In this document: positions 13,206 through 26,433 of the stretch, one piece after another | Numbering within the stretch: the stretch's first letter is position 1 | Layout: every line of letters begins with the position of its first letter | Source of the DNA: Varroa destructor | Taxonomy: Eukaryota; Arthropoda; Arachnida; Mesostigmata; Varroidae | Assembly (NCBI RefSeq): GCF_002443255.2 | Contig: NW_019211455.1 | Location: 26,896,033-26,960,032, forward strand | DNA: 64,000 nucleotides | Reading direction: 5' to 3' | The notes under the pieces: generated by a model | The model's database searches: none | What the model was told of the DNA's origin: nothing | Seen by the model: the letters and a program-made list of their open reading frames with translations, nothing else | Position numbers and translations under genes: made by a program

Positions 13206-13861
13206 ATGAATGAGGAACAGCTTCTGGGAAGGCTAGAAAACATAGTATCGATACGATAAGATGGAATAGACAACTGCTGCCATGAAGCAGTTTAGTTGCA
13301 TAGCTGTGATTGCCGTCGTGTGATCGGGAGAATATTGCAACGCTTTGCGATATTTATTTTATATATCGCGTCACTACCTTATAGTTCATACTTAATTATA
13401 TCAAGTAAATTAATTTACTATAATTATAGCACATCTTTATGTGTATGCTTATTAGCCTTTTCTAAGATGGCAGTTGAGGCAAGTGAGTATTTTAGTTGAT
13501 ATCAAGTGAACTTTCAAAAGTGACTCTACTTTGCTAATCCTTGCGTTGTATGTGACTTTACAGGAATGTCTTGACCGGCGGTTGCCTAATCTAATGAATA
13601 GGGTACAGCAGTTGATTCGAGTAATGAAAAACAGCGTTATTATTGTGTAATATTGTACATTAGAGACAATGCTTTTACTGTTAGAGGGTTTCCATATCTA
13701 GAACAGCAGTCTCGCATCACTTTGTCCAGGTCTGCAGGCTAGAGAAACTCGCTGCAGGTTGGGCTGTTCGTCGTCACATTGTGGTCGAGCTATTGTTGCT
13801 ACGGCAGGCCCGTTGCTTCACGAATCCTGGGGTCCTTAACTGGTACGCACAGCAATGCTAA
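13206..13861 (+). CDS. Candidate small three-exon gene, unknown function
   Basis: Exons 13206-13244, 13564-13620 and 13730-13861 join in phase 0 throughout and give 75 residues. The first begins MNEEQLLGRLENI and ends at a GTATCG donor. The second reads ECLDRRLPNLMNRVQQLIR, bounded by TTTACAG and GTAATG. The third follows TTTGTCCAG and ends ...NPGVLNWYAQQC-stop. An alternative first exon, 13467-13478 (MAVE), would use a GC donor of the form GAG|GCAAGT and is also in phase. The product would be mostly helical, basic and leucine-rich, without a signal peptide. I do not recognise the family. Support comes only from phase agreement, splice consensus, the upstream promoter-like patch and an AATAAA near 14326; it could still be chance. 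Confidence 0.35.
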
Positions 13862-15299
13862 ATATAGCGTTGTATCTTGCCTTTGCAAGAACATACATTC
13901 TTTGTCACAAATTGTCGTTGTCAAACGTCGGAGGAGGCCCCTTAAAGATTGACTGGAACCCTTGCTTAAATTTGGATAACGTATCTACGAATTTAACAGA
14001 TCTAAACGCGCTCTCACGTTAAATTTATAGCTCTAGTAAATATTCGAAACAAACTGTGGACATACTTGAGGACAAGCATTTATGATGAATGTGTCATGCT
14101 CAAATATTTTCGATATAAACTTGGAAATATTAACCAGCAACCTGAGGTCCTATCTAAAAAATACATTTAAAGCTTAGTTACACCTTGGTATTAATCTCGA
14201 AATCTTGTATTGTATGCTAAAATGCTTGTAAAAAAATGTATTGTATGCTTTCTTAAAATTGAGGAGTCTTCGTGATACGAAAATCAAAGTAACCCGAGGA
14301 GTACAAAAGTCAAAGGGGAACCTAAAATAAAGCCTTTAACAACGGCTTCAGTGCAATTTGTGTTTACTGTTTATTTACAATATGGGAACGCTGGACTGCC
14401 TAGTTTCTCTCTGCGAATGAAATTTGAAGCGCCCTATACCGCCGATGTCATGCTTAATGTTATGACGGCTTCAATTAAGCGGTGTCACATAGAACAGTGA
14501 TTCATCTACCTGGCGTATTTGCTTAGCGCGGCCAAGGCCATGTCTCAATGGCACTGTCTTAAAGAAAACACTGGGCAGGTGTTCAAAATAATAGTGAAGC
14601 CTATATGCGTAGCGCTACTCAACAACGAGTTTAAAGATGCTGTACAATGTCGCTACACAATTTCACACATAACCCTGAAACTCATAACAGAATATCTGAT
14701 TAGCTAAGCAACTCCAATACCCTACTTTGAGGCGTCAAATACGATCGCAAGATAGACCAGACAGAAAATTCTATGGAATGTCGTCTGAATATCGAGCGAG
14801 AAGTTTATAAGGTACGTACGGTTCGTATAAGTGACATTTCTGTAAAAAATAAGCCAGCACAGGAGCAGTGTTTGGTTAAAGTAATCATTCGATAAATAAA
14901 ACAAGACAAAACAGCCTGTTATGCGACATAATTTTCGACAATTATCTGTATACTGCAATAATGCACTAATGTACAACCAGAGATTAAAAATATTTTTTAT
15001 ACAATTTTTTAAGGAAATTTTATAATACTAAAGCTCCAGAATGAGACCGCGAAATCATTTACAGACAAATTCGGATAAATATTTATATATATATATATGT
15101 GTGCTTGTCTATAAATAATTTTGCGCTTCAACACTGGAACGTTAGTATATACTGGAGAGACCCAGAAGCCTGACGCCTCGCCTATTTTTTTTGTTTATTC
15201 ATTTCGGACTCGTTCATCGAAGCTACCGAGAACCATACGCGGGCACATATGAGCAGTGATCTCTATGCGACTACCCTGCTCCAGCGAACTAACCCGTTG
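13862..15299. other. Intergenic stretch
   Basis: No coding exon or RNA gene is recognised. AATAAA occurs near 14326 and a short (TA)n run near 15087-15098. Confidence 0.5.
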
Positions 15300-17332
15300 C
15301 TCTTCTCTAATGATTTGATCAGCTTGTTTTAATATACTTAGCTTTGCTTCTCTCATGATATGTAGGTTTTGGTGTGTTTCTACAGTGTAATTACGGGCTT
15401 TTTTAATGTAAGTTGATTGACTTTGTCCTCGGAACGCACGTGAAAAATGTCGACCATCGGCTAATCTCTAAGGGAAGTAGGTAAGTCGAGTAGGGTAACT
15501 GCTCATTCTGTCCTCGCTATCTCACTCAGGCTTAAACATTTTTTTTCTATAGGAACTTACTACATACTTTATTACCGATTATTACGATCGGTACCCAATA
15601 ATAATTTTTCTTATATAGAGTCCCAGTTCTAGAATTTGAATCACCTAAGTGGAAAAAAAAGCCAACGCATTCGGTTTTTTTTTTCTTTTCGCACTGGAAC
15701 ATTCATTTTAGCTACAGGAAGATATATTGCACGTTTATTTATTTCGCCGAAATTTATCGATTGTTGTAAAGAATTGACATTAAAATGTGGCACTTCGCAT
15801 AAAAAAAGTTCCTGAAAACTTCTTTTTATTTTTGAAGAATATTGTTTTTTTATATTTTTGAAGAAAGTTGTTCAATACAATTGCTTCTGATGCCAGCCAC
15901 CGCAGCTTTCGATGACATTTATCAAGAATTCGTACAAAAAATAACTCTTGAATAAGCTAATGATGCGTCACCACCCCACTGTCGAGTCAGCGAGACGAAT
16001 CTTTGAGTGAGCTTTGGACCATTTTCACGAGATACCCATTTTACAGCAATTTAATTTAGCTTAGTATAAGCTTTCGACTGACGTTAAAGATAATTCTCCA
16101 GATAGACATTCACGTAAACAGTGGGTTACTTTTTTGTCATTAGAAATTTTTTATTCGAAAATTTCACCTAAATATAGCCTAAACCAGCCTTTATAACTCT
16201 CTCATAAATACGTCTGAAAGTTTGCTGAAAAAAAGACGCTTAAAAAAGCAAGCATTCAGAAAAACAAAAATTTTTGCCCAAATCAACAATAAACTTTATG
16301 GGATGAAAAACAAACTCTCACAGTAGCGCAGCCCTATCCTCAATGAATCTCTTAGGACCCGCTAAAAATCAGTCCAATTGGAATACTTTCTGGGGGGTTG
16401 AATCAAGGCGTACGAACAAAGACAGAAAGTTTCAGTAATACAGTAGGCGAATCCGTAGGTATCGCTCCGCGCTTGTTTTGCCCTCGATTTATCTGATTTG
16501 TTAATATTTATGTCCAACCCGACATAAGCTATAACGATTATTTCGAACCCGAAAACTAAAATTGGAGGATAGGGATGTGCTTTGCATCTCATTCAGAGCG
16601 GCAAGAACTCTTAATAGATTTCAATAACAAGTTCTTCCCCTACAAGAACCTCCAGAACATTCGACTTTTATTTCCTCGGTAGGAAAAATCTTCTTAACAA
16701 AGATCACGCTACAAATTAGCCCGCCTCGACCTCTATAACTTTCATATAGATGTGTGTGAGAAAATCCTGCTGAAAAACCCAAAATTTGCAAAAAAAAAGG
16801 ACCAGTTCCACCAAATTTGCACTACGCTCTATCGAAAAACTACATGAACTGTCCCCAAGGAAAAATGCTCAACCAATCAGCGCCATTCACGAGGATCTCT
16901 ATTCCGGATAGTACTCTAGCAACCTGCCATAAAACAGCCCGACCCGATCACCTTAAAAAATCGATTTGAGCCGGAAAACAAATCAATAAAGAGATATGCG
17001 GTTTCAGTTGTACGCTATTATGGACTAATCTGCAGGCATTTGTCCGCAGACCCGCGTTTGTTTTACCGTTGATTTATCTGATTGGATACTATTACAGCCA
17101 ACCTCCTTTAGCCTACGTTACCTATACATTAGCCTTTATTCCATTACCAGCCTGTATTTATTATACCATCAGCCTGATCCAATATGTTTGTCAGGGAGCT
17201 TCACTAACTTAGATTTGCTTCTCTCGATATATTTTTACTTTAGTATATTTCTACAATATAGTTATAAAGCCCTTTACTGCTGCTTGATTAATCTTGTTCC
17301 CGGAACGTTTGTAAATAGGGTCGGTCGACCTC
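15300..17332. repeat. Cluster of decayed internal repeats
   Basis: Several blocks occur twice in diverged form, in the same orientation. Block 1 is 15300-15462 and 17170-17332; both carry TTTGCTTCTCTC, GTTTCTAC/ATTTCTAC and a CGGAACG tail. Block 2 is 16467-16536 and 17051-17120, both carrying the shared CGATTTATCTGATT-like core. Block 3 is 16171-16250 and 16712-16790, each with a TATAACT core followed by GCTGAAAAA. The block order differs between copies, which suggests an old duplicated or transposed non-coding repeat. No transposase or reverse transcriptase frame is visible. Boundaries are approximate because the copies differ at many positions. Confidence 0.5.
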
Positions 17333-19006
17333 TAAAATACGCACGCGAATCAAGCCGGCTTTTGGTTGATTTTTAATAGATAACGCCATTGATAAAGTCG
17401 GCGAATCTATTGAATCTGTTCTTTGTACGTGACCCAAGCTTCAGAGCTTATTTTTTCTGTTAATAACTTATACACGTTACATTAAATTAAGATTGTCTCT
17501 GTTCAAGAAAGACGTCACTAAAGGTTAGAAGTTTTCGAATCTCCGTTTCTTAATAAGTAATTGCAGAAACTACTAAATAAAGATAACTAAATGTACTTGA
17601 CTAGATAGATTATTTCGCTTGGTATATTGGTTCTATTTTTAAAACGTTACGAAAGCCATTTTATTAAACGAAGATCTAATAAACATTTTGATGGTTAGAT
17701 GTGTTTTGGTTGACGCATTGATTCTGTTCTGGGACGTCGCCAAAACTTAAAGAGAGAAGTTTTTTTGGCTTGTAACTTTTTTTGCTTATTGAACTTTTAC
17801 GACTTTCGACTTCCTATAGATACAAATCAACTGGACAACTTTTTAAGCAATGTAACTTAAGACAACTGCCATAATTCCGGACGTACTAATACAGCACTAT
17901 TACCGGATGCTACCTTGAAGCGTTTTTCGCAGGAGATCTTAGCTAAGGCATTTCTCAAACAACTTAACCCAGACTATGGTACACATATTAAGCTAGACGC
18001 ACCTGCAGAACAACAAAACATAGCATAGTCATCCTTTTTGGAATGAGATTCATTGGTCTCGAATACTGAAATTGCATTTATCTGAATTTTATTGACTCAT
18101 CCAACATACTAGATACAAAAAAGTAGTCGTATATCTACGTGGTAGCTGTTAAATCAGAAGGGTTCGATCAGGCGATATCTTAACACCGAATTTGTCTGCA
18201 AGAACGAGCCCACAAGCATGATAGCCATTTCTATTGGCATAAACGACTACGTGTACTGATAGTGTCACAGAGCGCCGTTCGAGTGGTATTAAGAAGCCAT
18301 ATGCGGCGGTCGACAAACTCAATACGCAGCTTTACCTCTGGTGAAGACCCAGTAGTGGCTCTCCATATCTTTGACCAACGTAGAAACCACAGAGATCACG
18401 ATTACTGCGCTTTGGCGTACAATGTCCAACACTTCCGGCAAAGGGGGAGACATCTTCCAAGCTTTAGGCAATGAGTGGCAGGCAATCTTGAAGCGCTAGC
18501 AGGCGGCCGGTGACAAGCGCCGACTCTGCCTGTAGATGGCGCCTCCGCTACCGCAGCATATTAATGCAACCAAACCCGGTACGGCCGCCATTGGTCACTA
18601 CTTACAGATATATGAAGGCTCCGGTAGTGGAAATGGAACATTGGCGTACGTTTAAGACTGGTGGCTCTTTGGAGAATCGCAGAAGGGCTTCATATTAAAG
18701 TAGCGCGCTTTAAGAGTTGAGTTGAGTGCTCGTGATTCATCGGTTACCACTAAGTACAACGGCCTTCCCTGTTCAACCCATATAATGTATTTGACAAGTT
18801 AGTGAAGGAAGTACTATACTTCATAGAACTGTTAATAGAGTAACTCCAATTTTGTATTGACGTATTAAGAAAAAACAAGTTTGAGCTGTCTGAATACGGT
18901 ATAATGGCTATACTTGAGTAGAACAAGTACCGTGCAAGGTATTGTAGACAAGGCACTGAATAGCAGGGTACCTATAGCAGACATGCTTAAGTAAGATTGT
19001 AGAACG
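17333..19006. other. 5' flank of the Der p 7-like gene
   Basis: There is no recognised exon. The stretch 18250-18700 is GC-richer than its surroundings and lies 300-700 bases upstream of the ATG at 19007, a likely promoter or enhancer position. Its open frames (18262-18474 and 18510-18698) show no domain. Confidence 0.4.
18529..18541 (+). promoter_or_regulatory. CTCF-like core motif
   Basis: CCTGTAGATGGCG matches the animal CTCF core CCASYAGRKGGCR at 12 of 13 positions; the third base is T instead of A. It sits in the GC-richer patch upstream of the Der p 7-like gene. A single short match carries little weight. Confidence 0.25.
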
Positions 19007-22000
19007 ATGCGTACCACAAGTATAAGGAAGTGGTTAGGGGTAGCCGTAGCATGTGTGATTTTTTTATGCTCGGGAGTAAGCTCATCGAATGCAGAACCCG
19101 GTAAGGAACTCGACGACTTCGAATTTGATGACGATGGTGAGAACGAATATGCGTTGATCTATTTGCATGAGCTCCCGCTTGCAGATTTTCGTTATTACTG
19201 TGCTTATTTGTGATTTGCTTTCAAAAACAATTCTAAACATTGCATTTGTATTCTATTCGATTATGAAAGCGAGGTTGCATTGGAGCATCTTATCATTCAA
19301 GTCGTGGTACAGATACCGTCAAAGCATATCGACCTCGAACGTTGATTCACGTGTTCGGAGGCTCACGGTTTTTGTTTATGTGACTGCATTCTAGCCTACT
19401 CTCCACTGAAAAGCATGAAAAATCGTATCGGCCGGTCACACGCTGAATGTGACGATGACTTGTGCTATTATCTTGCTTTCCATGCGTCCCGCTTTCCTAG
19501 CACAGAGTCTTTGCTTTTTTTTCAATTTGCTTCATAGAAACAATGATACCGTCTTCTTATGTTCATCCTCTCAATTCAAAACTCTACAAGGCGCAATTGA
19601 TCACATTTTTAACGAAAAAAGTATAAATATCTATTCAAAGCTTGCTTTCTCTAATGGTTAGAGTATATAGTTTAGTAAATTTTATTATTTGCTAAAAAAT
19701 TTAAAAAAAATACCGCTGTTTGTGCCACATTACAGTTGACATATTCCTATAACTGGGCAGGTTGTTGCCTTAAAATGCGAGTACACAGGCTACCTTTTAT
19801 ATAAGGGATAAAACATTGCAAACATTAATCAAAATGTTAATCAGCCACTGTTCCATAGCAATTAGTGGTAAAGAATCTTTAGCTTTCACTCCTGTTTTGT
19901 CTCACACGTTACGGTCCACTATGAAACATTTAAACGTTACTAATCCACCATCTAACGCGCGCTGCATGTTCCCACGGAAAGTTAGGCCCAACCTGCTATG
20001 ATAAGACCCTGACCCCGAAACCTTATTATGGAAGATTTTCACAAACAAAATAAGCGGCCTTTTGTTACAGATTTTCTCACTTGAAACTGCTTTGAATATT
20101 TGTGCTTATTGCTTTCTCAGTTCCGAGTCAACGCAATCAACATCCTATTCCCCAGCGAAAAAGTTGGTCTGTAATGGCATACATGCTTTCTGCAACAACA
20201 CAAAAGGGCAAAATTGTTTAGTGAAGGATTTTTTGTTAATATTTATACTATTTTCTGCTTAGAATATACGTATTAACGATCCGTTTGGCTTGGTGAAGTC
20301 ATAAACTTAATGAGTCTTGATCTTGTCTGTGCAATGACGAATTTCAAAAACAATATTGTTATCATCTAATTAGTCACGTTTACCCGCGATCAAATTAGTA
20401 TCCGAGTTGAGCGATTCTAGAAATCAACCTTAAGTTTATTGAGTAAATATGTGCGAGATAATAGACCAATATAGATATGATGTATTGAGTATTTCTGCAT
20501 TTTCATCGCAGTGCGTTCTATAGGTTTTGGCAAGTTGCAAAGTGTAGCAAGATTGTAGCGAAGCACGTTGAAAGTGTGTCCCTTAACAAGTTGTCATTTT
20601 GATACCAGTCCCTGGCCTTTGGGCCTTTGTAAATGCCTAACGTTTTTCTCTGTCACTATTTCTCACTGACTGTAGAACTCGAAAAGCTACCTGAGGAGGA
20701 CGAGACTCAAGCGATTCACTACCGTATCTCAAAGGCTATCAACGATTTGCTTCAGGACAAGGTTCCGCTACAAGATTTTTTCCTAATTCTTAGATCAGCG
20801 TTACATATGTACGTTTTCTAACCCTCTTTACAATTCCATGTGAGTGTTCTGTGCAAAAAAAAAGCTCCAAATTATGGCAGAGGGATAAAGAATGCGATGA
20901 TGCTACGTTCTCCTGTATTATTTATTGATTAGATGATTCAATGGTGTCCATCCTTACTAAATTACTCTCCTTTTTTAGTTAAAACAGTAACTTAAAAATA
21001 GATTATGTGGATTGATTAAGTTGAATTTTATTTATGAGGTGTATTTGAATTGTCTCTTGTATAACAACGTATATGATACTATGCGATAATGACCGTAACA
21101 CGAGTTAGCAGCACAACCTTTGTAATATCTTAGAAATTTGGCTGCAGATACATCTGTTCCAGCATAATTTTTAAAAAGGATAGTCTGTCTTTTACAACGC
21201 CTCAGAATAACATAAAGTTGATTATCAAACACAGCTTAATTTCTTCCTTTGCTTATCTTTAGGTCACTCGCGAAGAGCTGCTTAACCCTTCGGCCATTTT
21301 GCGCCGTCCTCTCACAGACCCTCTCGTAATCGAGGACATCACCATAGATCAGCAAGATATATTTAATACGATTCTGGCCAGCTTTACCAACATGCGCGTC
21401 AGGGGGCTGCGAGCTGTTGAACTTGATAAGGTTAATGAAGTTCTTCAATGCATTCTTGTGTAACGCGCTGCTACATTGTAAACCTGATTGTAAAGAAGCA
21501 AACTCGAGAAGATTTTTTTGAAGCACTGTGCCACGGGTACAGAACTCGAACCGGATACGGGACTGAAACACTATAACCCAATGTCTACTAGACATGGCAT
21601 AAATACATTATTTTCAAAGGCAATCAAGTTGACCATGTATATTTAAAAGGTAGTGGAACAAGCTGTTGCAAAGTTTAGCTATCTTGACAGCTATAGACTA
21701 CCCGAATTGAATTTCCTGACATCACTTAGATGGGCGATCATTGCAGTCGTAATACCCAAATGGAAACAAATCATTACAGGTGGTAGCGAACATGTCCGGG
21801 CAGAACGTTCGAGTTGAAGCATCGATTCCGCTGGTGGAAGTTACAGGGAACTACAATATGTCGGCAAACGTCGCAATGTGGGCATTAGAAGGAGCTGACA
21901 AACTTCTACTAAACATAAGCGACTTGCAATTTTGCGCCGAGGCATACTTTGCACAGACATCCCAGGGAACACTGGAAATAATCGACGTCAATGCTACGTT

Positions 22001-24631
22001 GCAGGTAAGGTTTATTTTTGTATCTTGGTGAAATTTTTGCCTGTCTAAAATCTATGTACTAGAGTAGAACATAGAAGATAATAACAACAATAGATACGAA
22101 TTATGTACGGCGGAAACTTGTTGGCGATGCGGTCCGATAGCAAAATTGGCGATTTAAGGTTGTTCATTTGCTCTACAAATCCAAATGTAGAAAATTTCAA
22201 AGTGTACAACACGGACATCGAAACGAGATGCACGAGGAGTACTCGAGTAGCCTGGTATGAAACAGTAAGCAGAATTCAACACCCTAGCTTGACTAGTAGC
22301 TATAGAACGCATGGAAAAGCAATTAGTTTGTAATCGGCTCGTGCGGTAGAAGGTTCCTCTACTTTAACGCAAATGTCATGACTTTTAGGCATACACAATT
22401 GATCTTCATCTTTTCGGCCTTCCGTCATGGGGTGGATCCCTTATCAACCTGTGTTCGGAGGTCATCTTCGAGAACATCAAAGACGGCCTATTAGAAGATT
22501 TCCGTTCTGGTTTCAAACAGCGCGCTAATGCCGAGCTTGAAAACGTAAAGATACCGCTTGACTACCAACAGGATGAAAGAATGATTGACACTCTTCTTGC
22601 CAAGACAAACGAGCATATTCGGGCCGGCAAAAATGAACCCCTTAAGGTAGATGAACCGATCGACGTTACACATCTCCGAGTCTAGCAATGCTTCTTCACG
22701 AGACATTTTTCCTGGACTCTTTATTCGATAGGAGCGTGTTTTATTATGGAAAATGATACGTATGGCTGCGTTAAAATGTGTGCGCTATGCTCGCCATCGC
22801 TGCGCCAGCTTCTTCTACTAAATAATCTGACTATTCTGGTAACACGCCAGGTATTATTTTTGCTTTCAGTTACCGCCATTCACCAATCGGATGAAACAAG
22901 ATCTTATTTTGATGTCGTTCCAAAGGTAAACTGAAAGCACACGTTTTCGTTTTGCTACATCAGAATCAACCTAAGCTCAGACTAAGCAATAAGAGTCTTC
23001 TTAAAAAATTTTACCGAAAACATAATATCGAAGGTCCTTTATTGTACAGCAACAATGTAATCCCTCAACATCAACGAAGCTTACTCAGTAGATTGCGTCT
23101 GGAACCCGTTAACGGTAGATTGCAACTTGATGATAAATAGAGCAGTTTATTTCAACGCTGGAACGGTTCCGCGTACGTATCGTACAGCCATATTAGTAAC
23201 TTTTTTTCAGTGAGATGCGTTTAATTCGAGGTGTTCTCAGTGGGTTATCTTCGATGCGAAGAACAGGAGACGTTCTAGCAATGTACGCTAATAGAACGCT
23301 TTCCCTCATAGTTCACTTCGGTTTCGATCGACTCATAGGTGACTATTGCAATGAACATTTACACACAGATTGACTCTATTTAACCCACACGCGCGCATAT
23401 AAACGCGAATATGTATATTATATTTATATATATATATATATATATATAAAGCAATTAACCTTAAATATCAAACTCGACATGGTATGTAGTCGCGCGTGTG
23501 TGCCTGCATATTATATGTACATGGTACTACTTCTCAATGTGTCACGAATAAGCTTAAAACGGGTGGTAGTGCATAATTGTACATTTCACTTAGTTCTTTT
23601 GCACAATATGGCAGGTAGCTACGATTGGTACGCGCATATGATGGGCGTTGGTCCATCAGGATCAGCTGAGATCACCGTGAACGACATCGCCATTCAAACG
23701 GAGTGAGTACTCACGCAATGAGCTAATATTTTTTTAAGAGGATATTGGAACATCTCGTTCGGGAATGATCTCGTTTATGATCGGTATGTGAAGAACCGAT
23801 GTGAAGTACAAGCCTTTCATTTCACTTCATCCGAGCCAGCCCTGAACAGCCGAAACTACTCTACAACACTTTAAAATATATAAACTTATATAATATAATA
23901 AAATATATATTAAATGGTACCGCCTTGATGGTATAGTCGCGACCTACACACACAGGTTAGCTGTTCCTATTGAACCTGATATTATTTAGTGGACATAATC
24001 TTTAGTCACTTTCGTGTTTTGCAACGGCCAAATCCTCACTTCGCTTGCGATGCGGACAAACTTGTGTTGGTCCGTCTCGTTCGAAAGCTGTTTTCCCTTT
24101 CAGACTTAGAATGAATGAACTAGCACATGTACCAAATATTGTTTGCAATCTCGCAGGCGGTATCATACCATCTGATACACTAGTAAGTGGAAGTAAACAT
24201 TACCACTGGGTATATCGCCCAAATGTGGACTGGATAACTCTGCGAAATAGACCTATTTGGGTAACGAACATTGACAACGGGTTTCAGATTAAGTTTGCGT
24301 CTTCGAAGACGCGCCAAGTTTGCTCTACGTTCGCTCAAGGTGCATAGCATCGGCCAGATTGACACGAAGGTCTCAGGTGTGTTAGCTGTTATCCTTTTCA
24401 GGCGGTTATCGGTTCCGTATTCGATTAATACGTCATATATGTAATAGATCAGAATTTTCTCATTTCGTTTCTCACCTTCCAGGGCTAGGCAGTGGTGACC
24501 CAGCCACAGAAATAATCGCAAATTTCCTAAGCTATGCTTTCCGGCAGCGCCTAGCTGATTGGGTAATGGACGGCTGTAGAGCTAGCCTTCAGAAGCAATT
24601 AGATAAAATTCAGATTCAAATATTGGATTGA
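19007..24631 (+). CDS. Secreted protein with two tandem Der p 7-like (TULIP-type) domains
   Basis: Eleven exons join in phase: 19007-19136, 20676-20761, 21263-21430, 21780-22004, 22389-22646, 22870-22925, 23211-23338, 23615-23702, 24104-24182, 24340-24376 and 24483-24631. They give 467 residues. Residues 1-29 form a signal peptide (hydrophobic core LGVAVACVIFLCSGV). Domain 1 spans about residues 50-260: IHYRISKAINDLLQDK, MRVRGLRAVELDK, LPSWGGSLINL, then a C-terminal amphipathic helix. Domain 2 spans about 262-467 and repeats the order: KLPPFTNRMKQDL, IRGVLSGLSSMRRTGD, VSGLGSGDPATEI, then FRQRLADWVMDGCRASLQ. The helix-barrel-helix order and motifs match group 7 mite allergens, relatives of BPI and juvenile-hormone-binding proteins that carry lipids in a groove. 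The ligand is unknown. The linker INDLL/IDTLL...PLK is shared by both halves, which supports one fused gene rather than two. Confidence 0.85.
23425..23448. repeat. (TA)n microsatellite
   Basis: A run of 12 TA units lies in the intron between the seventh and eighth exons of the Der p 7-like gene. Confidence 0.9.
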
Positions 24632-24857
24632 TTCAATCGAGTTCATTGTGTTTAGCCATGACACGTTAATACGTTGCAAGGAGCGTAACGTTTCACTTTG
24701 TCGTGAGATGAGATCATGATGGGTTTACGAACGCTGGTCCCTCAGTGGGGGAACCAATCGAAAAAGCTCTTCGATGAACTATCAACATCGTCGAACACAA
24801 AAGTCTTTGCCCATGGAACGATAGATCGGCTGCGGTAACGAAACTGAATATTTCCTT

Positions 24858-24863
24858 AATAAA
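24858..24863 (+). terminator. poly(A) signal AATAAA
   Basis: The first AATAAA after the Der p 7-like stop codon lies 227 bases downstream. Confidence 0.5.
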
Positions 24864-25333
24864 ATACCATACAGCTCATTTAGAATTTCTCTCGTGTAGT
24901 CTTTTTGGCCGCGTCATTGGATGGTTCGATACATAAAACGTATCTAACATACGTATACTTGCTTGGTATAATGTACGGCGTTGCTATAACATAGAGCAGA
25001 TGTTTTTTCTGCGGCAAATGTAGCGTATGAGTTGATAGTAATATCAACTTCGTCCGGACGTAGCCATATTTCGTTTCTTATGTGGACTATAGCTTATTTG
25101 AAGAGGATTTCCTACGTTACATTGTTGTACAAAATGCGGTTTCTCGATGCGTAAATATATATGTATTGAATGACTACAAGGTTGATTCTAATGATTGCTT
25201 TGGTATCACTCATCTTCATTTTATTTACATTTTGTCGTAAACACAATAAAAGTCAACCACAATCATCTACCACGGTTGCCAAACAAACAAGGTTGTAAAG
25301 CATATCAGGAAACGTGGCGTCTGAGACGACCTG

Positions 25334-25356
25334 TTATTATTATTATTATTATTATT
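25334..25356. repeat. (TTA)n microsatellite
   Basis: About seven and a half TTA units in intergenic DNA. Confidence 0.9.
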
Positions 25357-26433
25357 GCTACCTTATAATGAAGCTACACGCACAAGATGCTTCTGCTCGT
25401 TCTCACTCGTTCAATGATTTCGCATTGATCGTTCGATCCACGAAATCTAGTCTTCTTTTTAGTTATCATCTGTTCATTAATATGAAAGCAAGGGTTCCTA
25501 TACTAATGTCTCATTTCATAGATTATTTAACAATGGCATGATGAATTGCGTACTGAGCAAATGCGCTACAGTTCCATATACGCAAATGCTGTTTCAACAA
25601 AACTCGGCGGTTACCATTACGAAAGCTCACTTACAATCGCAATTCTACGAACCCCCCTAACACTATTGGGGATTGTCTGTTGACGTATGCTTAAAGCTGT
25701 ACGTCTAATACACGCTTATTATTAAACTAGACATATGATTAATTTATATAAAATAATACAACGACAAATAAGATGACTTACACTGAAAACTATAACAGCT
25801 TTGCGAAGTCAGCGTAAGCGGGATACAAGATCTAACAACTTCAAACGCTTATTACGGGTTCGACAAACGTAGTCTGAAACAAGAATAAAAACAATAAGAT
25901 TTTGCTAGAGGGTGGTCAGGCAATTGGACATCCGGAGGAAAGCGGAATTTACAAACACAAACATTATGATATATTATCACCAATTTATCGGATCATTACT
26001 GCTTCATAACGTATTAGCATATCTTCAGGTGCCAGAACGTTATTAGCTTACACGTGAGGAACCGGTTGACGAAGCCTATGTTTGCCTCGCGAGCATAGCT
26101 TGCAAAAGACCTACGACTATGCGATTCTAGATGTAGATAGCTTTTTTTTCATTTACTCTACTAGTGAAAGTGGGTAATAGCCTTCCAGCTATACTGGAAG
26201 CCCGAATACCCGCCAGCGTAGTGGCAATTTTTCAAACCAGCTTCGGCAAACGTTTCAAAAGGTCTGACCCAGCTCTACGCGTAAGCAAAAAACTTCCTAA
26301 CCCAAAATAGGACAAGCAGACTACAAAATCGAATGGCACGAAGCGGCGTACCATCTTCCTCGAGATTTCATGATGTGTTAGATTGCAGTTGTCCAAATCC
26401 CTTTACATATAAACGCGCTAAATTGTTTATGCC

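Larger units (their letters stand above)
24632..26433. other. Intergenic region between convergent genes
   Basis: The Der p 7-like gene (+) and the SMC gene (-) converge here. Nothing coding is recognised apart from the Der p 7-like 3' UTR. A final SMC exon could lie here if the donor at 26514-26510 is used, but none was identified. Confidence 0.5.
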
